From assembly GCA_938002015.1 (NCBI GenBank), contig CALLAU010000021.1:1-41703 (forward strand): a stretch of DNA of 41,703 nt, written 5' to 3'. Of this stretch, positions 9,184-18,365 are shown in pieces. Position 1 is the first letter of the stretch. Each line of letters begins with the position of its first letter. Source of the DNA: an uncultured Bdellovibrionales bacterium (GTDB lineage: Bacteria > Bdellovibrionota > Bdellovibrionia > Bdellovibrionales > UBA1609). A model generated the notes under the pieces. The model saw only the letters and a program-made list of their open reading frames with translations. It was not told the DNA's origin and did not search any database. The translations under genes and the position numbers were made by a program.

Positions 9184-10557
9184 TTATCCTCCAAATTCAT
9201 CAAAAGCTTTTAAGCCTTCTTTTAAAAATTCGTCTAATCTTTCAATGCTCACTCTTTGTTGAGTCATATAATCTCTATGTCTTACAGTTACTTTTTCATC
9301 TTCTAAAGAATCAAAATCCACAGTTACACAAAATGGAGTACCCACCTCATCTTGCCTTCTATAACGCTTTCCTATACTTCCTGCGACATCGTAATCAACA
9401 GCCATATCAGAATTTAAATCCGTATAAAGTTTATGAGCAAGTTCTTGTAAGGGCTCTTTTTTTGATAAAGGTAGAATAGCAACTTTATAAGGAGCTATTA
9501 ATGGATTTACTCTAAATACATTTCTAGTGTCTTCGCTTTTACTACCATCAGAATTTTCTTTAATATTAGTTTCTTGAACAAAACCATCACAAATAACAGC
9601 AAGAGCTAAACGGTCAGCACCTACAGCAGTTTCAATAACAAAAGGAACATACTTTTCTTTTGATACTTCATCAAAGTACTCTAACTTCTTCCCACTAAAT
9701 TCTTGGTGCTGAGATAAATCATAATTACCTCTGTTATGAACCCCTTCAAGCTCCCCCCAGCCAAATGGAAACTTGTAATTTACATCCACTGCAGCTTTTG
9801 CGTAATGAGCAAGTGCATCTGGCCCATGTTCTTCCCACTGAAGATTTTCTCTGTTTATGCCTAAAGTATCAATATAAAAAGAATACCTTGTTCTTTTCCA
9901 GTAATCATACCACTTTTCATCTTCACCTGGAGTTACAAAATACTGCATCTCCATTTGTTCAAACTCTCTAGTTCTAAACGTAAAGTTCCCTGGAGTGATC
10001 TCATTTCTAAAAGACTTTCCTATCTGAGCAATTCCAAAAGGGAGTTTCTTTCTTGTTGTCTCTTGAACATTACCAAAGTTTACAAAAATACCTTGAGCCG
10101 TTTCAGGGCGAAGAAAAACCGTTGAGCCTTCTCCTTCAACAGGGCCCATATTAGTTTTAAACATAAGGTTAAAGTTTCTAATATCTGTTAGTTCTGTTGA
10201 ATCACACTCAGGGCAATGCTTAACACCATCTTTAATAGGCGCGTGATCTTCTCTAAACCTTGTTTTACACTTTTTACAATCAACTAAGGGGTCAGTAAAC
10301 TCATCAATGTGACCTGAAGCCTTCCAGGTCGTTGGATGCATAAGAATTGAGGCATCAATTCCAACAACATCAAGACGATTAGTCATCTCTTTCCACCAAA
10401 GGTCTTTGATGTTCTTTTTTAACTGAGAGCCTAAAGGACCATAATCCCAGCAGGAGTTTAATCCTCCATAAATTTCAGAACTTTGAAAAATAAAACCACG
10501 ACGCTTACAAAGGCCAACAATATCAGAGAGTTGAGAGTATCTTTGAACTTCACCCAC
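9184..10557 (-). CDS. glyQS: Glycyl-tRNA synthetase, dimeric type
   Basis: This enzyme charges tRNA-Gly with glycine. It is the class II alpha2 type, about 460 residues in one chain, not the alpha2beta2 GlyQ/GlyS type. Visible features are the N-terminal [13 protein letters not shown], a zinc-finger-like pair of CxxC motifs around residues 94-118, a [12 protein letters not shown] stretch, the motif 2 region FRNEITP with [10 protein letters not shown], and a C-terminal anticodon-binding domain with [23 protein letters not shown] abuts the ATG at 10563 with no spacer but is 6 bases from GTG 10557, so the GTG is the better start. The alternative adds only two residues. It is followed at once by ppdK and is divergent from the M24 gene. 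Confidence 0.96.
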   Translation of the reverse strand: MGEVQRYSQLSDIVGLCKRRGFIFQSSEIYGGLNSCWDYGPLGSQLKKNIKDLWWKEMTNRLDVVGIDASILMHPTTWKASGHIDEFTDPLVDCKKCKTRFREDHAPIKDGVKHCPECDSTELTDIRNFNLMFKTNMGPVEGEGSTVFLRPETAQGIFVNFGNVQETTRKKLPFGIAQIGKSFRNEITPGNFTFRTREFEQMEMQYFVTPGEDEKWYDYWKRTRYSFYIDTLGINRENLQWEEHGPDALAHYAKAAVDVNYKFPFGWGELEGVHNRGNYDLSQHQEFSGKKLEYFDEVSKEKYVPFVIETAVGADRLALAVICDGFVQETNIKENSDGSKSEDTRNVFRVNPLIAPYKVAILPLSKKEPLQELAHKLYTDLNSDMAVDYDVAGSIGKRYRRQDEVGTPFCVTVDFDSLEDEKVTVRHRDYMTQQRVSIERLDEFLKEGLKAFDEFGG

Positions 10558-10710
10558 AGGCATCCTCCTAAAGGGATATTTAAAGGCACATTGATCTCAT
10601 TAAAGACTTAAAAATTCAATCGAAACAGTCAATAAAATGCCTAAAATCACACAAGAAAATGATATTTAGTATTTGCCTTAAATAAGCACTAAAATATATA
10701 CAAATACCTT

Positions 10711-11385
10711 ATGAACAAACAATCTAGTGAAATTGATGAATCCGTAGGGCCTGACTTTTCAACAGATCTTCTTAGGGAGGCTCAAGACATAACCCTAAAG
10801 GTTATCGAAGAGGCAAAGGAGTTTCTTAAGCCTGGAAAAACTGAAGACGAGTTAAAAGCTAAAATCTCAGAAATACAAAAGAGCTTAGGAGTAGAGCAAG
10901 CCTGGCATAAGCCCCAAGTCCGTTTTGGGGCAAATACAACCCTTCCCTTTGGAGTCCCAGGGTTTAAAAACAAAGCTTTAATGGATAATGACATTGCCTT
11001 TATAGATCTCGGGCTTATTTTTAAAGGGCATGAAGGCGATGTAGGAAGAACCTACTCAATTGGTAGCAATGAACTTATGAAAAAGTGTTGCATAGATGTT
11101 AGAGAGGTTTGGCAACAAACTAGAGATTACTGGAAAAAAACAAAAACCTCAGGGGAAGATCTTTATAAGTACGCTGAAAACCTATCAAGTGACTTAGGCT
11201 GGAGGCTTGCAAGAAAACAAGCAAACGGTCACAGAATCTCTGACTTTCCCCATATAGTAAGAAATAGAAAAACAAGCATTGATCAAGTAAAGAGCCCTCT
11301 TAAGGAAAACAGATGGATCTTAGAAATTCAGATTTTAGAAAATCAGGGTTCTTTTGGAGCGTTTTTTGAAGACATATTAAACTAA
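10711..11385 (+). CDS. M24-family (creatinase/aminopeptidase fold) metallopeptidase-like protein
   Basis: This 224-residue protein has the pita-bread fold of methionine and Xaa-Pro aminopeptidases. All five expected metal ligands can be placed: Asp99 (in FIDLG), Asp110 (in GDVGRT), His174 (in GHRISDFPH), Glu205 (in ILEIQI) and Glu220 (in FFEDI). It is therefore probably an active dinuclear metallopeptidase. It is shorter than typical MetAP or PepP proteins and lacks the PepP N-terminal domain. Specific substrate and gene name cannot be assigned. The ATG at 10711 has no clear Shine-Dalgarno. It diverges from glyQS and converges on a membrane-protein gene 41 bases downstream. Confidence 0.8.
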   Translation: MNKQSSEIDESVGPDFSTDLLREAQDITLKVIEEAKEFLKPGKTEDELKAKISEIQKSLGVEQAWHKPQVRFGANTTLPFGVPGFKNKALMDNDIAFIDLGLIFKGHEGDVGRTYSIGSNELMKKCCIDVREVWQQTRDYWKKTKTSGEDLYKYAENLSSDLGWRLARKQANGHRISDFPHIVRNRKTSIDQVKSPLKENRWILEIQILENQGSFGAFFEDILN

Positions 11386-11426
11386 AGTCACCTGTTTATT
11401 TTAAAATAAATAGAAAATATGTGAAA

Positions 11427-12242
11427 CTAGTTATAAATAAAAGTAAACACTAAAGCACTAATTGGAACGCCAATGTAAAACCACTTAAGAATTTTTTGAA
11501 CATTTTCTTTAGCAAGGGATTGAATCTTCTCTCCACCCATTCCGTACCCAAAAGCACAGACTGTAGCTAAAACATAAAAGAGACAGCCTACAACCTCCAT
11601 CACTTCTTTTTTTCTTTTATAATCAATAAATTCAACACCTATTGCTACAAAAATTAGAACTAAAATCTGAGGAATTAAAGGAGCAAAATTACCAAAAAGG
11701 GAATTCATTTTTTTTGCCCAATCCAACTTTCTTACCATAAACGGAAAAATAATATTATGGCCAAGCATTAATAAGAAAAGAATCTTACCAAAAATAAGTT
11801 TATTAACCTTAACACCGTTAACGACCATATTATGAAGGTTAGTTTCTTTTTGAGAGTTATTACTTTGGAAAAACTCCCCAGAGCCCCAATTAAAAATACG
11901 CTGGCCGTAGCTGATCTCCTCCATTGCAGCAAACATCATTCCTACTGCCAGAAAAAGTAATACAGCGTATGAGAAATCAATTTTTTTAATGCTCTCATAT
12001 TTCTTATACACAAGATAAAAAGCTATGAATGAACCATAAAAAAGGATGAAGAATCCAAACCATTCACTTGGGCCGTCTTCTTTTAAAATAAACTTCATAA
12101 GTTCTGGTGAGAACATCTGACTTGCCAAAACCAGCGCAAGCAACGGAATTGAAACCAACATGAAGTATGTCAAAACTGGAGCGTAAAGCTCTTTATTTTC
12201 ATCATTTAATGATGTGAACTTATTAATCATTGACTTAATCAT
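11427..12242 (-). CDS. Polytopic membrane protein with EEISYGQR motif
   Basis: This is an inner-membrane protein of about 271 residues with about seven hydrophobic segments. The most notable feature is the short polar motif AMEEISYGQR at the end of the third segment. I recall similar EEIS(W/Y)GQR motifs in uncharacterised membrane proteins, but no function is known to me. The start is uncertain: GTG 12266, ATG 12242 and ATG 12230 are all in frame, and none has a good Shine-Dalgarno. I use 12242. The gene converges on the M24 gene and is separated by about 150 bases from the upstream J-like gene. Confidence 0.7.
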   Translation of the reverse strand: MIKSMINKFTSLNDENKELYAPVLTYFMLVSIPLLALVLASQMFSPELMKFILKEDGPSEWFGFFILFYGSFIAFYLVYKKYESIKKIDFSYAVLLFLAVGMMFAAMEEISYGQRIFNWGSGEFFQSNNSQKETNLHNMVVNGVKVNKLIFGKILFLLMLGHNIIFPFMVRKLDWAKKMNSLFGNFAPLIPQILVLIFVAIGVEFIDYKRKKEVMEVVGCLFYVLATVCAFGYGMGGEKIQSLAKENVQKILKWFYIGVPISALVFTFIYN

Positions 12243-12394
12243 GAACAGACAATGACTCTTGATCACGCCTTGGTCAAGAAAGACTAAGTTTTCAAGTTTA
12301 TAACTAAATCAAATTGTTTTCCTATTAAGCAAATCCTAAATCCGATAAAGACTCTTTAAGACTTCCACTAAAAAAGGCTCTCTCGTCTCTTAAC

Positions 12395-12775
12395 TTATGC
12401 CTCATTTACAGATAAAGCCTTTTTATAAGCCTTAAAGACAAGTTCTCTCTCTTTACCACTTAACTCATTTGCCTTATTTGCATAAGCAGCTTTTATTTCC
12501 TTTTCTGATGCGCCACTAGGGACACCTAAGACTTGCCAAACACTGTACTTTCTTCCTTCAAAAGTAATTAGATCTACATTTAATGCCGTACCTTCTTCAA
12601 CAACCTCAGGAGTGACCTTTCTTAAACCTGTTAGGGCATTTTTATTAACTCCACTTTTTCTGTGCTTACTTAAGCCCATATCGAATCTAGACGGCTTTCG
12701 CTCCTTTTTCCTAAGTATAAAGAAGAGAATGATCCCAATTGTTATGTAGACAGCAGTTTTTAAAAGACCTGGCAT
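12395..12775 (-). CDS. Membrane-anchored J-domain-like protein lacking HPD
   Basis: This 126-residue protein has one N-terminal transmembrane segment (about residues 5-21), a basic linker and a C-terminal region from about 76 to 122. That region resembles a DnaJ domain: Y-x-V-W-Q-V-LGVPSGASEKEIKAAY, then a helix ending KAYKKAL. The HPD tripeptide between helices II and III, needed to stimulate DnaK, is absent, and NELSGKERE fills that place. It is therefore either a degenerate J-like adaptor or a domain with only superficial similarity. AAGGGG lies about 7 bases upstream of the ATG. It diverges from the mrp-like gene across a short shared promoter region. Confidence 0.65.
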   Translation of the reverse strand: MPGLLKTAVYITIGIILFFILRKKERKPSRFDMGLSKHRKSGVNKNALTGLRKVTPEVVEEGTALNVDLITFEGRKYSVWQVLGVPSGASEKEIKAAYANKANELSGKERELVFKAYKKALSVNEA

Positions 12776-12857
12776 TTTTAAACCCCTTAGGCTATATGTT
12801 ACGAAAATTCTAGTTCATTAATCAAGCAGTTGATTAAAAATGGAGGTTAGAAAACAT

Positions 12858-13634
12858 ATGGCTCAAGATCCCTTCTCAAATCAAGCTCCTATAAAAGGAG
12901 TAAAGAAAATCATAGCTATCGGCTCAGGAAAAGGCGGAGTTGGAAAAAGTACCGTCTCAAGTAACCTTGCTATGGCTCTAGCTGAGAAAGACTATAAAGT
13001 TGGGCTACTTGATGCTGACATCTATGGACCAAGCCTTCCTTCTATCTTTGGCTGTTTTAACCAAAGACCTGAAGTAAATAAAGAAGATAAAATCATCCCT
13101 ATTTCTAGATATGGAATAAAGCTTATGAGTATGGGCTTTTTAGTTGAAGAAGATCAGCCTGTTGTTTGGCGAGGACCAATGCTTTTTAAAGCAATGGATC
13201 AGTTTTTAAGAGATGTTGAGTGGGGAGAACTTGATTACTTACTTGTAGATCTTCCTCCAGGAACTGGAGATATTGTTTTAACACTAGCTCAAAAAGCTCC
13301 AATAGATCAGTCTATTGTTGTTACAACTCCTCAAACACTTTCACTTAGTGAGGTTAAAAAAGCTATCATGATGTTTAAACAAATCGGTGTTCCCACAAAA
13401 GTTATAGTTCAAAATATGTCAGGAATGATGGTAAATGGAGAAAGAATTGACCTCTTTCCAACAGGCCCGATTAACAATATCAAGGAATCATATGGAATAC
13501 CAAATTTAGTAGAAGTTCCTTTTGATCCAAAAATTGGAATGAGTGCCGAGGCAGGGATCCCTTACTTTAAGTCATTAAAGGAGAATACACCTGCAAAAGA
13601 TACTTACAAAGACTTGGCCAATTTAATTGGCTAG
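12858..13634 (+). CDS. mrp: Mrp/ApbC/NBP35-type P-loop ATPase without CxxC
   Basis: Mrp/ApbC proteins carry and transfer iron-sulfur clusters. This 258-residue protein has the deviant Walker A GSGKGGVGKST (22-32), switch I DADIYGPS (52-59), switch II DLPPGTGD (131-138) and NMSG (186-189). It lacks the N-terminal MIP18/DUF59 domain of longer Mrp proteins. Unusually, the CxxC that normally follows NMS (as in CPHCG) and binds the bridging 4Fe-4S cluster is missing. The corresponding stretch reads MMVNGERIDLFPTG, and the whole protein holds a single Cys (in FGCFNQ). The frame opens at 12840, but GGAGG lies inside that extension, 11 bases before ATG 12858, so the latter is preferred. It diverges from the J-like gene. 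Confidence 0.88.
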   Translation: MAQDPFSNQAPIKGVKKIIAIGSGKGGVGKSTVSSNLAMALAEKDYKVGLLDADIYGPSLPSIFGCFNQRPEVNKEDKIIPISRYGIKLMSMGFLVEEDQPVVWRGPMLFKAMDQFLRDVEWGELDYLLVDLPPGTGDIVLTLAQKAPIDQSIVVTTPQTLSLSEVKKAIMMFKQIGVPTKVIVQNMSGMMVNGERIDLFPTGPINNIKESYGIPNLVEVPFDPKIGMSAEAGIPYFKSLKENTPAKDTYKDLANLIG

Positions 13635-13706
13635 TGTTAATAGGTTATACAACAGTCGTCTATTTATACCTAATGCGCCTGGCATAACAATTGCTAACTA
13701 TATCCC

Positions 13707-14426
13707 ATGATCCAGAAAGCTCACAGTTTAGCATGCCTAAGATACTTTTTGGCTTTTTTCTTCTTTGCCACCTCGGCGCAAGCAAGTCTACAGGTTTGCA
13801 AGGACATTCTTAAGCCTATGTATTCACTAGTTCTAGAACAACAGGATCAAGCTAGAGTCCGTGAAATAACTCGTTTTTTTACTTCAAACAAAGAAAGTTC
13901 AAAATGGGGTAAAGCAAGCCTTTCAAAATATCTAATCTTACAGACAGCCTTTAAACTAAAAATAAGCTTTACTGAAGCAGTTTCCAAATTTGATTTGTTT
14001 TTTGATAGTACAAAAGACAACAATCTGCCTTCAGCGTTTATTGGCCAAGCGGCTCTATTAACAGGGATCTCTAAAGCCGAAGTTGAGCAGTTCTTTGAAA
14101 ATGCCCCAGCTACTAATACAAAAAACTCAAACCCAGGATACGTTAATTCAAGAGATCAGCCTATACACAATTACATAGTTCAAACAGCTTTTTTAACAGG
14201 TAAAACTGTAGAAGAAGTTAACCATGAGTTTAGAGAAAAAATACTAATACTTAAGCTTAGCGCTAAACACCCTTTTACTAATATAATATTTCAGCTAAGC
14301 CAGTTACACCCAGACATACCTTTTGGACTAATATCTGAATACTTCCATAAGTTTGAACACGATTTATGGTCTCTACAACCTGCTATAAAAGCAATGATTA
14401 TTGAATTGTACTTAACTACAGACTAA
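13707..14426 (+). CDS. Secreted protein with four helical repeats, unknown function
   Basis: This 239-residue protein has a clear Sec signal peptide (about residues 1-26, cleavage after AQA). The mature part contains four related helical units at about 76-98, 111-131, 156-176 and 193-215. Their pattern is a hydrophobic pair, Gln, a small-hydrophobic run, a short turn, then Glu-Val and an aromatic-rich end: ILQTAFKL..TEAVSKF, IGQAALLTG..AEVEQFF, IVQTAFLTG..EEVNHEF and IIFQLSQL..GLISEYF. It looks like an alpha-solenoid or a set of binding helices. No known family is recognised. The ATG lacks a Shine-Dalgarno. It ends only 8 bases from the convergent large lipoprotein gene. Confidence 0.7.
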   Translation: MIQKAHSLACLRYFLAFFFFATSAQASLQVCKDILKPMYSLVLEQQDQARVREITRFFTSNKESSKWGKASLSKYLILQTAFKLKISFTEAVSKFDLFFDSTKDNNLPSAFIGQAALLTGISKAEVEQFFENAPATNTKNSNPGYVNSRDQPIHNYIVQTAFLTGKTVEEVNHEFREKILILKLSAKHPFTNIIFQLSQLHPDIPFGLISEYFHKFEHDLWSLQPAIKAMIIELYLTTD

Positions 14427-14434
14427 ACTCATAG

Positions 14435-17400
14435 CTACGGTGCTGTAGCAGGATCTAGTTTAATAGCAAGAGCAGTAGCAGCCTTATTATCAGCAGTAAA
14501 TTTCTCTGTACTCGTTACCTGAACTCTTGGTTTTGTTCCTGCTCCTGTATAAGTCGCATTTAAAGCTCCTGTGATAAGCCCTGTAGAGGTGTTGATATTA
14601 AGACCAATTTCAACAAGATCTGAAGTTGACCCAGGCCCTACAAAGTCACTTCCATCAGGAAGCACAAGCTTAGCTGAATACTCTAGAATGTCCTGCTCAG
14701 CATCATAAAAGAGTGAGCTAGCATCATAATTAACACTTCCCATAGCCGGAATAGATCTTTCTGTATACGCATCAGCTCCATCTTTAGGAACAAGAGTAGA
14801 GGCATCCACAGGCCTCCAGCCTTCCCAAACACCTACACTATCTGACTTGTAGTCAAATTCAAAGTTAAAGGCCACTGACCCTCCACCTTCCATGAATCTA
14901 ACTTGATATGCATATAAATTACCTTCAGTTAAATAAATATAACCTTGCTGATAACCTAAGATTCCACCTTGAAAGAACCTTGATGTGTCATGACCTCCAC
15001 CCCAAGAAACAGGGAAAAACTCAGTATCAGTTGAACTTGATGTTGTAGTTATATTTAAACCCACAGGGTCAGCATAAACTAAACTATCAACCATAATACT
15101 TCTCATGCTTGAAGTGTTAATTGTACCAGAAATAACTCTTTGAAGATCACTTACATACTCTGAAGGAGAAACAAGAAGTCTTACTACATCATCCACAGCT
15201 GTTGTTCTAAATCTATATATACCCGTTTTTGCTGGAGCAAAGAAACCAGTATATGCTTCACCATATTCTCTTTGAGAATCAACAAGTGGGATCAGTCTTC
15301 CACTTTGAGCAAATTTATTGTTAGTTAAAGTGACTGCAGGGTTCCAGCCGTCCTCACCAGGGCCATGATGATTTTCTCCATCAAAACCCCCAGGATAGCC
15401 TGGGTAAACCAGATCACCATTAGCATCAATTGCTTGATCTAAGAATTCATCAGCCTCATCCCACTGAATAGAATCAGTATTAGGGTTACTACTTGGGTAT
15501 CCCGCATATCTTTTTAAAGTTAAACCACCACGTTGAGCATCATCTATAGATAAAAGCGCAAGTGGAGCAGAGTTAATTGTATTACCACCCGTTCTTGTAA
15601 TGTTGAAAACATCAAAAGCCGTTGAACCAATACCATCTTCAGCTAGTACACCTATATCAAGATCAGCCCCTGCAGGAGGTACTGCAGTTAAAATACTACC
15701 AGAAACTTGAACCCATCCAGGAGCAGGCCCTTCACCAAATTTATCAGTCACATAAAAAGTTAAAGTATCTCCAATGTCTGCATCACTAAAGTGGTTATTT
15801 AAATCTATAGTTAGCTTAACAGCTTCATAACCAAAGGCTCTTACCTCTGCTAACTGAAGATCATCATCATCATTTGAATTTACTGCACCACTTGGTCTAA
15901 TCACTTTAATTTTTTGACCAATTGCAGCTGTTGAAAACGGAACAACTATTGAACTTCCTTGATTAATATCAGCAACTTCTCTTGTGAGCACTTGGTCAGT
16001 ATCAGAGATAACTTGAAGGATTGTGTTCCCCATAGACTCTACACCATCAATCTCAACACTAGTTACTTCATAAAGAGCAGAAGATGAGAAACTATACTGA
16101 GCAAAATGTGCAGCTCCAGCACCTGCTGAAGTCGTTAAAGAAGTTCCTCCATTTGCATCAGTAGCATCAGCTGCAGAACCACTTGCTAAACCTGATGAAA
16201 CAAAACTTGCATCATCTAAAGAAATCGCCTGTATTCCACCTATAATATTTACCGTTTGATCTGCTATTGGATTATAATTTACTGGAGTTTCATTTGACCC
16301 TTCAATAGTAATAGTAATGGTTGCAGTGTTTGAAACATTTGTTGATGCATCTGTAATGTTATAGGTTAAGTTTTCAATATGACTAGCACCGCTTCCAAGA
16401 CTTAGAGCAGCCTGACTTACCACATATTCAAAACTACCTGATGCATTTAAAGTTAGAGTTCCCTCAGCAGGAGTATTAGTTGAGGCCCAAGTATGTGCTT
16501 CACTAATATCAATTTGAGTATCATTATACGAAACGTTGCCAAGCACTCTTATATCTCCAGAGCTATCAGCAATAGTTTCTGAAACTGTATAGGTGTCGTT
16601 TGCAGCAACAGGAACTGAGTCCACAACATCTGTAACAACAACTGTAACGTCTTTATCAATAGTTCCTATATCAGAGCTTACAGCCTGAATATTTAGACTG
16701 TGTAAGGCTTGAGATTCTGAATCAAGCAAAGAATTATCAACCATCGTAAGCTCACCAGTAGATGAGTTAAGTAAGAAAGCTCCACCAGAACTATCTGATA
16801 AAAGGCTATAAGTAATTGTTGCAGTTCCTGAGTTTAAAACCGAGACAAAACCTACACGAACTCCATTAGTAGCATTTTCTAAAACTTCATTATTATCTAA
16901 ACTAATTCGTGGTTGGTTATTTCCCCCGCTGCCACCTAAAGACACCGGATCAAAGTTAATTGTAACTGAATCACCTGAATCTGGTATAAAGGGAGATGCA
17001 AATTGAATTGCGTTTGATGCTGGAACATAAGTAAAACCACCAGAACCAGAGTCTACTGGAACACTGACTTTCTCTCCATTAGTTTTAACAAATGAAATTG
17101 TAATCGTCTCAGGCTTTGGCTCTGTTGCTAAAGGGTAAAGTGAGGAGTCTTTTAAAATAGCGTTCTTAATAGACTCTAAACCATCTCTGTAATCTTCTGT
17201 CGTTCCATCAATGTCTGTAACTGTACCACCAGAACCTGTTGCAACTAACTCATTTAGTGAATTAGAACCATCAGATTTAATGATTGAGTAAACATTATAA
17301 CTTGCAGTGCTTCCTTTTAAAGTATTTAAGTAATCAGTGTAAACACTAGCTGTGTGACCTAGATTTGTACTTTGATCAAAAGTTAGTGACGGGTTTAAAT

Positions 17401-18148
17401 CATCTCTTGAACCATCAGGCTCATCAGTTATTAGAATAACTGCTAAGAAAGCATCTGGTCGAATAAATGCTGCACCTTCAGTACTTGATAAAAAAGTTCT
17501 CATACTTTGCAGTGGTCTTTCATCATTTGCATATTCCCATATTTGGCTACGTTGATTTGAATCAAACTGAGGATCTGCAAAAATATTATTTGCTACAGAA
17601 TCATAATTACCAAAGGGAGGACCCACTAAACCACAACCACTCGTATTTATAGCAGCACCATAAATATCAAAGTTTCTATTAAAATTTGTTAAAAAGGCTC
17701 CTAAGTTTAAAGTATTTAAGTAACTTAAATACGACTCGTTTCCACTTGATGCTGCATAATCAACGCACTCACCTTTATGAAGTCTGTTAAAAACCGATTT
17801 TGAACCTGAATCTACTAAAAATGATTTTGCTGGATCTGCCTGGTAAGCTAAATCACTCCATGCAGCAGAGGAAACAACACCAACCCTATATTCATAACCT
17901 GATGTAATAATATCTTCCATGAAAGTTGAAATATTTGCTCTTACTCTTTCACTTTCTTCATACATACTTCTTGAAGGATCAACTACCCAAAGTATATCAA
18001 GCTTAAGATTAAAAGTTTCACCTTCTGAGAAATTTTCTGAAACTGGAATAATTGTAACTTTACTTCCACCCCCACCACATGCCTGTAAAACAAAAATAGA
18101 TAGGCTTAATATAAAAACTTTGAAAAAACGCGCTTTTAAGTATTTCAT
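14435..18148 (-). CDS. Large multidomain surface lipoprotein (vWFA, cadherin-like, PA14-like)
   Basis: This 1237-residue lipoprotein has lipobox LQAC (Cys24) followed by a GGGG linker suited to export. From about 48 to 345 there is a vWFA-like domain with a MIDAS motif DPSRS (Asp57, Ser59, Ser61) and ILITDEPDGS. A cadherin-like repeat follows (about 405-510), then a VCBS-like repeat (AANDTYTVSE onward), a discoidin or F5/8-like segment ending LAEVRAFG, a He_PIG-like Ig fold, and a PA14-like domain with YTGFFAPAKTGIYRF, DDVVRL and the YLTEGNLYAYQVRFMEGGG stretch. A second Ig-like unit lies at the C-terminus. Metal-dependent protein binding plus a sugar-binding-type domain suggest an adhesin. 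The domain calls rest on motif reading and their borders are approximate. It is probably a single-gene unit. Confidence 0.85.
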   Translation of the reverse strand: MKYLKARFFKVFILSLSIFVLQACGGGGSKVTIIPVSENFSEGETFNLKLDILWVVDPSRSMYEESERVRANISTFMEDIITSGYEYRVGVVSSAAWSDLAYQADPAKSFLVDSGSKSVFNRLHKGECVDYAASSGNESYLSYLNTLNLGAFLTNFNRNFDIYGAAINTSGCGLVGPPFGNYDSVANNIFADPQFDSNQRSQIWEYANDERPLQSMRTFLSSTEGAAFIRPDAFLAVILITDEPDGSRDDLNPSLTFDQSTNLGHTASVYTDYLNTLKGSTASYNVYSIIKSDGSNSLNELVATGSGGTVTDIDGTTEDYRDGLESIKNAILKDSSLYPLATEPKPETITISFVKTNGEKVSVPVDSGSGGFTYVPASNAIQFASPFIPDSGDSVTINFDPVSLGGSGGNNQPRISLDNNEVLENATNGVRVGFVSVLNSGTATITYSLLSDSSGGAFLLNSSTGELTMVDNSLLDSESQALHSLNIQAVSSDIGTIDKDVTVVVTDVVDSVPVAANDTYTVSETIADSSGDIRVLGNVSYNDTQIDISEAHTWASTNTPAEGTLTLNASGSFEYVVSQAALSLGSGASHIENLTYNITDASTNVSNTATITITIEGSNETPVNYNPIADQTVNIIGGIQAISLDDASFVSSGLASGSAADATDANGGTSLTTSAGAGAAHFAQYSFSSSALYEVTSVEIDGVESMGNTILQVISDTDQVLTREVADINQGSSIVVPFSTAAIGQKIKVIRPSGAVNSNDDDDLQLAEVRAFGYEAVKLTIDLNNHFSDADIGDTLTFYVTDKFGEGPAPGWVQVSGSILTAVPPAGADLDIGVLAEDGIGSTAFDVFNITRTGGNTINSAPLALLSIDDAQRGGLTLKRYAGYPSSNPNTDSIQWDEADEFLDQAIDANGDLVYPGYPGGFDGENHHGPGEDGWNPAVTLTNNKFAQSGRLIPLVDSQREYGEAYTGFFAPAKTGIYRFRTTAVDDVVRLLVSPSEYVSDLQRVISGTINTSSMRSIMVDSLVYADPVGLNITTTSSSTDTEFFPVSWGGGHDTSRFFQGGILGYQQGYIYLTEGNLYAYQVRFMEGGGSVAFNFEFDYKSDSVGVWEGWRPVDASTLVPKDGADAYTERSIPAMGSVNYDASSLFYDAEQDILEYSAKLVLPDGSDFVGPGSTSDLVEIGLNINTSTGLITGALNATYTGAGTKPRVQVTSTEKFTADNKAATALAIKLDPATAP

Positions 18149-18301
18149 GTAAATAAAATCGGCTTTTTCTATATAAGAATAGAGTACTTATGGATCGAAT
18201 TGGAACATATTTAGGGATTATATTAATTTTATTTAAATAGTCTTTAAAAAGCCTTAGAATAAGGGTTTTTATGTCAATTTTTTTGTCTTTTTAAACATAA
18301 A

Positions 18302-18325
18302 AAACGCCTCGAAATAGAGGCGTTT
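18302..18325 (-). terminator. Terminator downstream of the LysM transglycosylase gene
   Basis: The arms AAACGCCTC (18302-18310) and GAGGCGTTT (18317-18325) are perfectly complementary around a 6-base loop. On the minus strand the stem is followed by a run of six T. It fits a Rho-independent terminator for the gene ending at 18366. The rest of the roughly 215-base gap up to the large lipoprotein gene is AT-rich, with no other recognisable element. Confidence 0.85.
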
Positions 18326-18365
18326 CATATTGAGACTTAATTGTTATTTTTTTCTTAATAAAAGA

